Positions 6,207-13,839 of a stretch of DNA of 39,155 bases are shown in pieces. Both the position numbers and the translations under genes were made by a program. Numbering within the stretch: the stretch's first letter is position 1; each line of letters begins with the position of its first letter. The notes under the pieces were generated by a model. That model was not told the origin of the DNA. It searched no databases and saw only the letters and a program-made list of their open reading frames with translations. Source of the DNA: JBGTBQ01 sp041749275 (GTDB lineage Bacteria > Acidobacteriota > Blastocatellia > Pyrinomonadales > Pyrinomonadaceae). The stretch lies in NCBI GenBank assembly GCA_041749275.1, contig JBGTBQ010000136.1, forward strand, positions 1-39,155. The letters run 5' to 3'.

Positions 6207-8315
6207 TTATCCTCTCAGTTGCGCCCCAAAATTCCGCTCAAGCGCGGCGACGGCGCGCGCGTGCATCGCGTCAACCTCTTCGTCGCGGAGCGTGCGGTCG
6301 TCGGCCCGGTACTCGGCCCTGAGCGTGATCGAGCGTTTACCTTCCGGCAGGTTGGCGCCCTCGTAAACATCAACGAGCGTGATGCCGCGGCACTCCTCGA
6401 TGCCGAGATCGAGTGCGGCGCGTCTCATCTCCGCGAACGGGACGCCGCGATCAACCACCAGCGAGGCGTCGCGCAGTACGGAGGGAAACCGCGCGAGCGG
6501 CGTATAGCGCGCGGGCAGTTCGTCGGCCCTGAGCAGCGCGCCCAAGTTGACCTCGGCAACATAGATGGGCTGGCGGAATTTATAAGCGGAGGTGATCGCT
6601 TCGACGAGCCGCCCGACCGACCCGACGACGTTGCCGGCGAGGTGGACGCGCGCCGCCTGCCCCGCGCGCAGGTGTCTCACGCTGGCCGCTTTGAATTCCA
6701 ACGGCGGAAGATTCATCGCTTCACTGGCTGCTTCGAGCGCGCCTTTCAGGTCGTAGAAATCAACCTCGCGCGTCGCCGCCGCGCGCCCCTCTTCCAACAC
6801 GCCGCCCGTCATCAGCAAGGCCAGCGACGCCTCTTCGACGGGTAATCCGTCGGCCTCGCGCCCCGCCGCGAAGACGCGCCCCATCTCGAAGAGCGAGAGA
6901 TCGCGCGTGCCGTGGTTGAAGTTATGGCGCGCCGCGCCGAGCAGCCCCGGCAGGAGCGTCGCGCGCATCCGCGGCCAGCCCTCAACGATGGGATTGACCA
7001 GCGTGACGAAAGCATCTCCGATTGATTCGACCACGGGCGCCAGCCCCGGCAGCAGTTCGAACTGTTCATCGTGCTCGGTTTCAATGAAGCTGAAATTAAT
7101 CGCCTCGTCGAAACCGAGCGCCGTCAGCGACCGCCGCGCCGCCCGCCGCCGCCCCTCACCTTCGAGATACTCGCCCGCGACGCCGGTCGCCGGCAGCGTG
7201 TCCAACACCTTGTCATATCCGAAGTGACGCGCCACCTCCTCCACGAGGTCTTCCTCAATCGCCACGTCAACCCGCCATGTCGGAACTCCAAAGCTGACCG
7301 GAGACTCATCCGCGCCGCTGTTTTCTTTCGCGCCGCTGTTCTTCGTCTCGAAGCCCAGCGCGTTGAGGATGCGCGTGCATTCTTCCGCGGGAACTTGCAG
7401 ACCCGTCAACGCTTCCACGCGGCGCGGGCGCAATGAAACGCTTCGCGTCTCGATTCGATGGGGATAGCTGTCCACCGCGTCCTCGGTCGCCATGCCGCCG
7501 GCAATGTCGCAGATCAACTCGACGCAACGATCCTGCGCGCGGCGCACGCCTTCGTAATCCGTCCCGCGTTCGAAACGGTACGAGGCTTCCGTCTGAAGAC
7601 CGAGGAGCTTCGAGGTGCGGCGCACCGAAGCGGGGTCGAAGTAGGCGCTTTCAATCAGCACGTCGGTCGTCCCGTCGGAAATCTCCGTCTCCGCGCCGCC
7701 CATAACCCCCGCGAGGGCGACGGCGCGCGCCGCATCGGCGATGACCAGCATCTCCGCATCGAGCACGCGCTCCACACCGTCGAGCGTCCGCAGCTTCTCG
7801 CCGAGATGCGCGCGACGGACGACGATTCTTCGCTCGGCGAGCGTCGAAAGGTCGAAGGCGTGAAGCGGCTGCCCCAACTCGTGCATGACGTAGTTGGTGA
7901 TGTCCGCGACGTTGTTGATCGGTCGCTGCCCAAGGGCTTGTAACCGCTCCGCGAGCCACGCCGGCGACGGGACGATCTTCACGCCCCGCACGACGCGCGC
8001 CGCATAGCGCGGGCACAGGTCGGCGTCGAGAATTTCAACCGCCGTGTAATCCTCCGCCCGCCCCTCGATGGATGCCGTCTTCAGCGCCGGCAGAATCACC
8101 TGCCCGCCCAAGAGCGCCGCGACTTCACGCGCGATGCCGAGATGCGATAGACAGTCGGGCCGGTTCGAGGTCAGGTCGAACTCCAGTATGAAGTCGTCGC
8201 CCGCTTCGTGCACGGCATCAACCGCCAGCCCGATCATCGTCAGCCGCCGCGCCAACTCTCCCGGTTCGAGTGAAATTTCCGTCAGCTCGCGGAGCCAGTT
8301 GTAACTGATATTCAT
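6207..8315 (-). CDS. pheT: Phenylalanyl-tRNA synthetase beta subunit, lacking the N-terminal tRNA-binding domain
   Basis: PheT pairs with PheS in the (alpha-beta)2 enzyme that charges tRNA-Phe. Recognisable parts are the split N-terminal B1 region (MNISYNWLRELTEISL, then EFDLTSNRPDCLSHLGIARE), the B3/B4 editing module (about 100-300), B5 (about 300-400), the catalytic-like core and a C-terminal FDX-ACB anticodon-binding domain (from YTPLARFPSVLRD to the end). The protein has 702 residues against about 795 in E. coli. The missing part is the EMAPII-like tRNA-binding OB fold, which normally lies between AGLEVDGV-like and VTPNRADCL-like motifs; here the two flanks are joined after only a few residues. 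No frameshift is seen, so this looks like a natural short form. ATG 8315 has no Shine-Dalgarno and abuts a heptad hairpin. Confidence 0.96.
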   Translation of the reverse strand: MNISYNWLRELTEISLEPGELARRLTMIGLAVDAVHEAGDDFILEFDLTSNRPDCLSHLGIAREVAALLGGQVILPALKTASIEGRAEDYTAVEILDADLCPRYAARVVRGVKIVPSPAWLAERLQALGQRPINNVADITNYVMHELGQPLHAFDLSTLAERRIVVRRAHLGEKLRTLDGVERVLDAEMLVIADAARAVALAGVMGGAETEISDGTTDVLIESAYFDPASVRRTSKLLGLQTEASYRFERGTDYEGVRRAQDRCVELICDIAGGMATEDAVDSYPHRIETRSVSLRPRRVEALTGLQVPAEECTRILNALGFETKNSGAKENSGADESPVSFGVPTWRVDVAIEEDLVEEVARHFGYDKVLDTLPATGVAGEYLEGEGRRRAARRSLTALGFDEAINFSFIETEHDEQFELLPGLAPVVESIGDAFVTLVNPIVEGWPRMRATLLPGLLGAARHNFNHGTRDLSLFEMGRVFAAGREADGLPVEEASLALLMTGGVLEEGRAAATREVDFYDLKGALEAASEAMNLPPLEFKAASVRHLRAGQAARVHLAGNVVGSVGRLVEAITSAYKFRQPIYVAEVNLGALLRADELPARYTPLARFPSVLRDASLVVDRGVPFAEMRRAALDLGIEECRGITLVDVYEGANLPEGKRSITLRAEYRADDRTLRDEEVDAMHARAVAALERNFGAQLRG

Positions 8316-8317
8316 AA

Positions 8318-8404
8318 GAAGCCAGAAGTCGGAAATCAGAAGTCGGAATGAAGAAGATGCCTCGAAGCTTTTCTACTGTCTTCCGACTTCTGACCTCCGA
8401 CTCC
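8318..8404. repeat. Heptad-repeat hairpin between pheS and pheT
   Basis: Units CAGAAGT, CGGAAAT, CAGAAGT, CGGAATG run from 8323. The complementary arm (CTTCCGA, CTTCTGA, CCTCCGA) ends at 8404. It fills the whole space between the pheS stop and the pheT start. Confidence 0.85.
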
Positions 8405-8406
8405 GT

Positions 8407-9504
8407 TCAGTTGAATTGTTCCAGAAACCGCACGTCGTTCTCGAAGAGAAGGCGGATGTCGTCCAGCCCGTAGCGGAGCGCGCACATGCGGTCAATGCCG
8501 AAACCGAAGGCGAAGCCGCTGAACTCTTCGGGGTCAATCCCGACGACGCGGAGCACGTTCGGATGCACCATGCCGGAGCCGCCCATCTCGATCCAGCCGG
8601 AGCCTTTGCACAGACGACACCCGACGCCGTGGCACTTGAAACAGGTGAAGTCGAACTCGGCGCTCGGCTCGGTGAACGGGAAATACGAGGGACGGAAACG
8701 CGTCTCGGTGCCGGGGCCGATGAGACGGCGCAGGAATTCCGTGATCGTCCCCTTTAGGTCGCACAACGTGATGCCACGATCAACCAGTAGCCCTTCGACT
8801 TGAAAGAACATCGGGTTGTGCGTGGCGTCCGGCGTGTCGCGGCGGAAGACGCGGCCCGGCGCGATGATTCGCAGCGGTGGGCGCAGACGCTCCATCGCGC
8901 GAATCTGCACGGTCGAGGTCTGCGACCGGAGCGCGAGGCCGTCCGTCGTATAGTAAGTGTCCTGCGGACTGCGCGCGGGGTGCAGCTCCGGGATGTTGAG
9001 CGCGGTGAAGTTGTAGAACTCCGTCTCAATCTCCGGCCCGTCCTCGACCGTGTAGCCCATCGAGACGAAGATGTCTTCGATCCGCTGCCGCAGAAGCGTG
9101 ATCGGATGCAGATGGCCGCGCCTCGGTCTTCTGCCCGGCAGCGTCACGTCGAGCCGCTCGCGTTCGGTGCGCGCTTCGGCGACGTGCGCCTTCAAATACG
9201 CTTCCGCCTCGTCAAGCGCGCTTTCGATCTCGGCGCGGAGCTGCTGAATGCGCTGGCCCACCGCCCCGCGTTCCTCCGCCGGGGCACGCCCGATCAGCTT
9301 CATCAGACCGGAGAGCGCGCTCTTCTTGCCTGTGTGGCGCGTCCGCAGGTCGGCCAGCTCGCGCAACCGCGACTCCGCGTCGCCAAGCGAGAGGCCCTCG
9401 GATGGCGCGCCAGCGCGAAAGCGCGCGAAGCGCTCGAACTCTCGCCCGAACGCTTCACGCACCGCCGTGATCTGTTCGCGGTTTTCAACCACCTCGGAAC
9501 TCAT
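8407..9504 (-). CDS. pheS: Phenylalanyl-tRNA synthetase alpha subunit
   Basis: The catalytic subunit of PheRS has 365 residues. An N-terminal coiled-coil arm (about 1-110) is followed by a class II core: motif 1 region HPITLLRQRIEDIFVSMG, motif 2 region with FRRDTPDATHNPMFFQVEG, and motif 3 with GFAFGFGIDRMCALRYGL near the C terminus. The insertion CFKCHGVGCRLCKGSGW has four cysteines and is common in bacterial PheS. It sits 20 bp after rplT and is followed by pheT, as in the classic thrS-infC-rpmI-rplT-pheST cluster. Confidence 0.97.
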   Translation of the reverse strand: MSSEVVENREQITAVREAFGREFERFARFRAGAPSEGLSLGDAESRLRELADLRTRHTGKKSALSGLMKLIGRAPAEERGAVGQRIQQLRAEIESALDEAEAYLKAHVAEARTERERLDVTLPGRRPRRGHLHPITLLRQRIEDIFVSMGYTVEDGPEIETEFYNFTALNIPELHPARSPQDTYYTTDGLALRSQTSTVQIRAMERLRPPLRIIAPGRVFRRDTPDATHNPMFFQVEGLLVDRGITLCDLKGTITEFLRRLIGPGTETRFRPSYFPFTEPSAEFDFTCFKCHGVGCRLCKGSGWIEMGGSGMVHPNVLRVVGIDPEEFSGFAFGFGIDRMCALRYGLDDIRLLFENDVRFLEQFN

Positions 9505-9524
9505 GTGGAGTCCTCATCCTGTTG

Positions 9525-9902
9525 TTAAGCAGCCGCCGGTTGTTTGTTCGCAATCGCGCTCTTCGCCTGTCCCGCCAACTCCGTGAAGGCGTCGGGCGAG
9601 TTGGCCGCGAGGTCTGCGAGCACCTTGCGGTCAAGCTCGATGCCGGCCAAGCTGAGACCATGCATAAACTGCGAGTAGTTCAGCCCGTTCACGCGCGCCG
9701 CCGCGCCGATGCGGACGATCCACAGACTGCGGAAGTCTCGCTTCTTCAACTTGCGTCCCGTGTACGCGAACTTCAACCCGCGCTCGACCGACTCTTTGGC
9801 CGAACGGTACAGCTTCGACTTCGTGCCGCGATAGCCCTTTGCCAGACTTAAAATTTTCTTGCGCCGCTCGGTGCGCTTATTTCCACGTTTTGCCCTAGGC
9901 AT
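9525..9902 (-). CDS. rplT: Ribosomal protein bL20
   Basis: This 125-residue protein begins MPRAKRGNKRTERRKKIL and carries the bL20 signature (LYRSAKESVERGLKFAYTGR, then RDFRSLWIVRIGAAARVNGL). bL20 binds 23S rRNA early in large-subunit assembly and in several bacteria represses its own operon. The start has GGGAG upstream. A large GGGATGA heptad hairpin separates it from rpmI, a spacing at which bL20 operator structures could be looked for. The C terminus ends in a short alanine-rich tail. Confidence 0.98.
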   Translation of the reverse strand: MPRAKRGNKRTERRKKILSLAKGYRGTKSKLYRSAKESVERGLKFAYTGRKLKKRDFRSLWIVRIGAAARVNGLNYSQFMHGLSLAGIELDRKVLADLAANSPDAFTELAGQAKSAIANKQPAAA

Positions 9903-9923
9903 ATTTCAACTCCCTTCATCAAA

Positions 9924-10025
9924 GGGATGAGGGATGAGGGATGAGGGATGAAGTAAAACCACAGAACTTCATTGCCTCATTTTCATCCCTCATCCCTCAT
10001 CCCTCATCCCTCATCCTTCATCCTT
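9924..10025. repeat. GGGATGA heptad-repeat hairpin between rpmI and rplT
   Basis: Four tandem GGGATGA units (9924-9951) face at least five TCATCCC-type units (about 9982-10025) across a loop of about 30 nt. The register is exactly 7 bp. The same unit recurs at 26845-26926 and 38100-38170. Confidence 0.92.
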
Positions 10026-10029
10026 GCTC

Positions 10030-10233
10030 TTAGCTTCGCCCGTAGGGCAGCATTTTCTTGACTCGCTCCTCGTCGGACTCCGACACCAATACGTCAATAT
10101 CGAGGATGCGCTTCCGTTTGGAACTCTTCTTGGTCAGAATGTGGCGCGCGTGCGAGTGGCCGCGCTTGACCTTTCCCGACGCGGTCGTGCGGAATCGCTT
10201 CGCCGCGCCTTTGTGTGTTTTCAGTTTCGGCAT
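10030..10233 (-). CDS. rpmI: Ribosomal protein bL35
   Basis: The 67-residue product starts MPKLKTHKGAAKRFRTTASG and ends KKMLPYGRS, a full-length bL35 of the large subunit. ATG 10233 is preferred over an upstream in-frame start because GGAGGT lies 4-5 nt before it and the family begins with MPK. It is 73 bp downstream of infC and about 130 bp upstream of rplT, the conserved infC-rpmI-rplT order. Confidence 0.97.
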   Translation of the reverse strand: MPKLKTHKGAAKRFRTTASGKVKRGHSHARHILTKKSSKRKRILDIDVLVSESDEERVKKMLPYGRS

Positions 10234-10306
10234 GATGACCTCCATTAAGAGTAGGCGGCAGGAGAAAAACAAATATGTTGCTGTTACCGCCTACGGCCTA
10301 CTGTTT

Positions 10307-10993
10307 TTATTGTTCCACTTGTCCGCCGGCCCCCGGCGCCGCTGGTGGGCCTTGCTTGACGTTCCCATCCGCGGGCTTCGCGCCCTCCGGCTTCGCGTCC
10401 GCGGGCTTCGCATCCGCGGGCTTCGCGCCGCCGCTGCTCTTCTGGCGCTTCGGCGTGAAGATGAGGAACATCTGATTCCCTTCCATGCGCGGTCGTGCTT
10501 CGACCTCGCCGACATCGGCTAAATCCTTTTCGAGACGTTCGAGCAGCGCCGCCCCCAGTTCGCGGTGCGTGATCTCGCGCCCGCGGAAGAAGATGGTCGC
10601 CTTGACCTTGTCGCCTTCAAGGAGCCACTCGCGCGAGTGCTTCATCTTGAAGTTGTAGTCGTGATCGTCCGTACCGGGACGGAATTTCACCTCCTTGACG
10701 ACGATGATGACCTGCTTCTTCTTGGCTTCGTTCGCCTTCTTCTTGTTCTCGTAGGTGAACTTGCCGAAGTCAATGATGCGGCAGACCGGCGGGTCGGCGG
10801 TGGCCGCGACCTCGACCAGATCAAGCCCCTTCTCGCGCGCCTGCCGGATGGCGTCGCGCGTGTTCATGATGCCGAGTTGCTCGCCGTCCTCGCCGATGAC
10901 GCGCACCTCCGGGACGCGAATCCTATCGTTAATGCGTGTCGCGGGCGCGCGACGGTTGTCAGGGCGCTGGCCTCGGCCTCGAAATCCTGCGAT
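10307..10993 (-). CDS. infC: Translation initiation factor IF-3 with a rare ATC start codon
   Basis: IF-3 keeps 30S subunits free and proofreads the initiator codon and tRNA. The N-domain (RINDRIRVPEVRVIGEDGEQ), the linker with DFGKFTYENKKKANEAKKKQ and the C-domain (VKEVKFRPGTDDHDYNFK) are all present. No ATG, GTG or TTG fits the ribosome-binding site: a near-perfect AGGAGGT (11006-11000) is followed after 6 nt by ATC at 10993. The only conventional upstream start, TTG 11014, lies before that site. An ATT-type start that IF-3 itself discriminates against underlies infC autocontrol in E. coli, so the same is inferred here. With ATC the protein has 228 residues. The C terminus has an unusual tail with four AKPAD-like repeats followed by a glycine/proline-rich end. 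Confidence 0.95.
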   Translation of the reverse strand: MAGFRGRGQRPDNRRAPATRINDRIRVPEVRVIGEDGEQLGIMNTRDAIRQAREKGLDLVEVAATADPPVCRIIDFGKFTYENKKKANEAKKKQVIIVVKEVKFRPGTDDHDYNFKMKHSREWLLEGDKVKATIFFRGREITHRELGAALLERLEKDLADVGEVEARPRMEGNQMFLIFTPKRQKSSGGAKPADAKPADAKPEGAKPADGNVKQGPPAAPGAGGQVEQ

Positions 10994-10999
10994 TGCTAC

Positions 11000-11006
11000 A
11001 CCTCCT
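11000..11006 (-). promoter_or_regulatory. Shine-Dalgarno that sets the infC start
   Basis: AGGAGGT on the minus strand lies 6 nt before ATC 10993. It is inside the longer TTG-initiated frame, which argues that TTG is not the real start. Confidence 0.8.
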
Positions 11007-11010
11007 AAAG

Positions 11011-11090
11011 TCAAAGTTCAGAGTTCAGAGTTCAGAGTTCAAAGTCAGCGACTGCGCTTTTAACTTTGAACCTTGAACCTTGACCCGTGA
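11011..11090. repeat. Heptad-repeat hairpin between thrS and infC
   Basis: Plus-strand units AAGTTCA, GAGTTCA, GAGTTCA, GAGTTCA face TTTGAAC, CTTGAAC, CTTGACC, CGTGAAC. It starts 2 nt after the thrS stop and ends 4 nt before the infC Shine-Dalgarno, so folding could influence infC translation. Confidence 0.88.
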
Positions 11091-11091
11091 A

Positions 11092-13083
11092 CTAACCATT
11101 CGTGAGCGCCCGCGACTGGACGAGTCGCCGCGCCATCTCCATAAACTCTTCGAGCGGCATCGCGCCGATGTCGCCCCGTTGACGCTCGCGCACCGCGACC
11201 TTGCCTTCCTCCATCTCGCGGTCGCCGAGGACGAGCATGAAAGGGATTTTCTGCAACTGCGCGTTGCGTATCTTCGCGCCGATCTTGTCGCCGCGCGTGT
11301 TCACTTCGACGCGCAGACCGGCCTCGCGTAAACGTCGCGTGACCGTTTCGGCGTAGTCGTTGACGCGATCCGTAATCGGCAGCACCGCGACCTGCATGGG
11401 CGCGAGCCACATCGGGAACGCGCCCGTGTACTGCTCGATCAAAATACCGAAAAAGCGCTCGATGGAACCGAACAGCGCGCGGTGCACCATCACGGGCCGG
11501 TGCGCCTTGTTGTCCTCGCCGATGAACTCAAGGTCGAAGCGCTCCGGCAGGTTGAAGTCCCACTGCACCGTGCCGAGTTGCCACAGCCGACCGATGGCGT
11601 CCTCGATCTTGAGGTCAATCTTCGGGCCGTAGAAGGCCGCCTCGCCTTCGATGCGCTCGTAAGCGACGCCGCGCTCGTCGAGCGCCTCGGCAAGCTCCGC
11701 TTCGGCCCGCGCCCAGTCTTCATCGGAGCCGAGCCACTGCTTATTCGTGTCGCTGCCCTTCACCGACAGCTCGAACTTCACCTTCTCGAAGCCGAACGTG
11801 CGGAAGACCTCGATGACGAAATCAACGCAGTCGCCAATCTCTTTCCGCACCTGTTCCGGCGTGCAGAAGAGGTGCGCGTCGTCAACCGTAAAGCCGCGCA
11901 CGCGCATCAGGCCGTGGAGCGTGCCCGACAATTCCGCGCGGTAGACCGTGCCCATCTCGGCGTAGCGCTGCGGCAAATCACGATAAGAGCGCTGCTGCGA
12001 CTTGTAGATGCCGATGTGGAACGGGCAGTTCATCGGCTTGAGGCGGAACTCCGTCTCTTCGAGCTTCGTCGGCGCGAACATCGAGTCGCCGTAGTTCTGT
12101 TCGTGGCCGCTCGTCTGCCACAGTTCGCGCTTGGCGATGTGCGGCGTGTAGACGAACGTGTAGCCGCGCCGGTTCAACTCTTCGTAAAGATAGTCCTCCA
12201 TCGCCTTGCGGATGACCGCGCCCTTCGGGTGCCAGAAGACGAGGCCGGAGCCGTAGGCATCCTGAATCGAGAAGAGGTCAAGCTCCTTGCCGATGCGACG
12301 GTGGTCGCGCTTCTCCGCCTCCTCGCGCTGCTTGACCCACGCATCGAGTTCCTCCTGCGTGGCGAAGGCCGTGCCGTAGATGCGCTGCATCTGCGTGCGC
12401 TCTGAGTCGCCCATCCAATAGGCGCCGGAGAGCGAGAGCAGCTTGAACGCGCGCAGCTTATTCGTGTTCGGCACGTGCGGGCCGAGGCAAAAGTCTATGA
12501 AGGGCGAGCCGTCAATGTAGTAGACGCTCACGAAGTCGCCGGCCTTGTTCTCGATCAGCTCGCACTTCAAAGGCTCGTCGCGCTCGCCGAAAACGCGCAG
12601 CGCCTCGTGCTTTGGGATCACGTCGCGGCGATACGAGAGGTTACGCTTGGCGAGGTCGCGCATCCGCTTCTCGATGATCGGCAAATCTTCATCCGTGAGC
12701 GTGCGCGGCGCGATCACGTCGTAGAAAAAGCCGTAGCGCGGGTCTTCGAGCAGCGCGGGGCCGATGCCGAGCTTCGTGCCGGGGAACAGGTCGAGCACGG
12801 CGGCGGCCAACAGGTGCGCCGTCGAGTGGCGGATTACGTCGAGGCCGTCGAGCGTGCCGGGCAGCACCGGCTCGATCTCGACCGGCCCGGACACTTCGCC
12901 GCCGCCGTTCGCCGCCAGCTCTTCGAGCGTGCGCGAGAGGTCAACCTCGCGCCCGTTGACCTTCGCCGCGAGCGCCTGCTTGGCGGCGTCGCGGTCGAGC
13001 CGTTTGAGCGCATCGGCCACGCTCGCGCCCGACGCCACCGACGCCGGCTGTCCATCTTTTAATTGAACGTTGATTTCACTCAT
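11092..13083 (-). CDS. thrS: Threonyl-tRNA synthetase
   Basis: At 663 residues, the full domain set is present: TGS (about 1-65), the HxxxH editing domain with RHSTAHLLAAAV near 85 and the matching later cysteine/histidine motif IDFCLGPHVPNT, the class II core (motif 2 YRAELSGTLHGLMRVRGF; motif 3 HRALFGSIERFFGILIEQ), and the C-terminal anticodon-binding domain ending MARRLVQSRALTNG. It attaches threonine to tRNA-Thr and removes mischarged serine. It heads the infC-rpmI-rplT-pheST run. No T-box or obvious operator was recognised in the leader. Confidence 0.98.
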   Translation of the reverse strand: MSEINVQLKDGQPASVASGASVADALKRLDRDAAKQALAAKVNGREVDLSRTLEELAANGGGEVSGPVEIEPVLPGTLDGLDVIRHSTAHLLAAAVLDLFPGTKLGIGPALLEDPRYGFFYDVIAPRTLTDEDLPIIEKRMRDLAKRNLSYRRDVIPKHEALRVFGERDEPLKCELIENKAGDFVSVYYIDGSPFIDFCLGPHVPNTNKLRAFKLLSLSGAYWMGDSERTQMQRIYGTAFATQEELDAWVKQREEAEKRDHRRIGKELDLFSIQDAYGSGLVFWHPKGAVIRKAMEDYLYEELNRRGYTFVYTPHIAKRELWQTSGHEQNYGDSMFAPTKLEETEFRLKPMNCPFHIGIYKSQQRSYRDLPQRYAEMGTVYRAELSGTLHGLMRVRGFTVDDAHLFCTPEQVRKEIGDCVDFVIEVFRTFGFEKVKFELSVKGSDTNKQWLGSDEDWARAEAELAEALDERGVAYERIEGEAAFYGPKIDLKIEDAIGRLWQLGTVQWDFNLPERFDLEFIGEDNKAHRPVMVHRALFGSIERFFGILIEQYTGAFPMWLAPMQVAVLPITDRVNDYAETVTRRLREAGLRVEVNTRGDKIGAKIRNAQLQKIPFMLVLGDREMEEGKVAVRERQRGDIGAMPLEEFMEMARRLVQSRALTNG

Positions 13084-13416
13084 CGCTTTATTCTCCGCCG
13101 CTGAGGGCCATGGTTCGAGCGGGAACCGCGCGATTTTCCGAAGACCGCGCGAAGTCCCTGTTGACCGAAGCCCCGCGCCACCAAAGCGCGGCCCCGCGGA
13201 CCAGAGAAAGCGTCAACCGAATTGTGCCGTCCCGTGAAGGGATTTTCTAACAGATCGGATTCGACAGAAGCGCCCTCGCCGCCCGCGGCCACGCCTCTTG
13301 GTAGTGGGGGCGGGCCGTGTCGTTGACTTAGAATCGAAACGTAGTTCGAGTTCGCGTCATCGCTTCATTAACTTCCGGCGTGGGTCTTCCGGAGCTTTCT
13401 GTCGAAAAGTCGAAAA
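13084..13416. other. Gene-free leader region of thrS
   Basis: About 330 bp separate thrS from tRNA-Val. A GC-rich inverted repeat (CCGCGC...GCGCGG, about 13173-13192) is visible. A 70-codon minus-strand frame overlaps the thrS start but has no family resemblance and is not called. Confidence 0.5.
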
Positions 13417-13491
<75 letters not shown>

Positions 13492-13839
13492 AGAGCCAAA
13501 ATATCAAAACGCCGCGAAAAAAGCGGAAATGTAAAGTAACAAACGGGTTTCGCTCGTGTCAAGCGAGAGCGCCGGCGGAAATTCGAGGGTTCATCTCGCA
13601 TCTCGCAACCGGAGAATCAAGCTGGTGAGAAAAGGCTTTCAAGTGTTAGCATATTCACCGGCACGGGACGCCCCGCCGGGGTTGTTCGGAAGATTATTCT
13701 CATTAATCTTTTCCGCTTTGAGTATGAGAGTTTGGGGAGAGTTAGCGGCCCCGACGGCCCCTTGATTCCGAGCAGCACGAATACGTCTACTCGCGCCTTA
13801 CTTGTTGCTGGTCGTTCGCAAGCTGGAGTTTAACAAGAC
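13492..13839. other. Gene-free region between tRNA-Val and the VWA-TonB gene
   Basis: No convincing gene is seen. A 69-codon plus-strand frame (13556-13765) has no recognisable features. The region should hold the promoters of both divergent neighbours; an AT-rich patch near 13690-13720 is the best place for the plus-strand one, but no clear hexamer pair was found. Confidence 0.4.

Noticed and set aside
9924..10025. Heptad arrays as CRISPR or satellite repeats
   Set aside because: Units are 7 bp without spacers and are arranged as hairpins.
10994..11014. TTG 11014 as the infC start
   Set aside because: It lies upstream of the Shine-Dalgarno that fits the ATC start and would place that site inside the coding frame.
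11482..12405. 307-codon plus-strand frame
   Set aside because: It is antisense to thrS with shadow composition.
13080..13292. 70-codon frame in the thrS leader
   Set aside because: It has no family likeness and overlaps the thrS start; no leader-peptide codon run is seen.
13084..13416. T-box riboswitch upstream of thrS
   Set aside because: No T-box consensus or specifier hairpin could be recognised.
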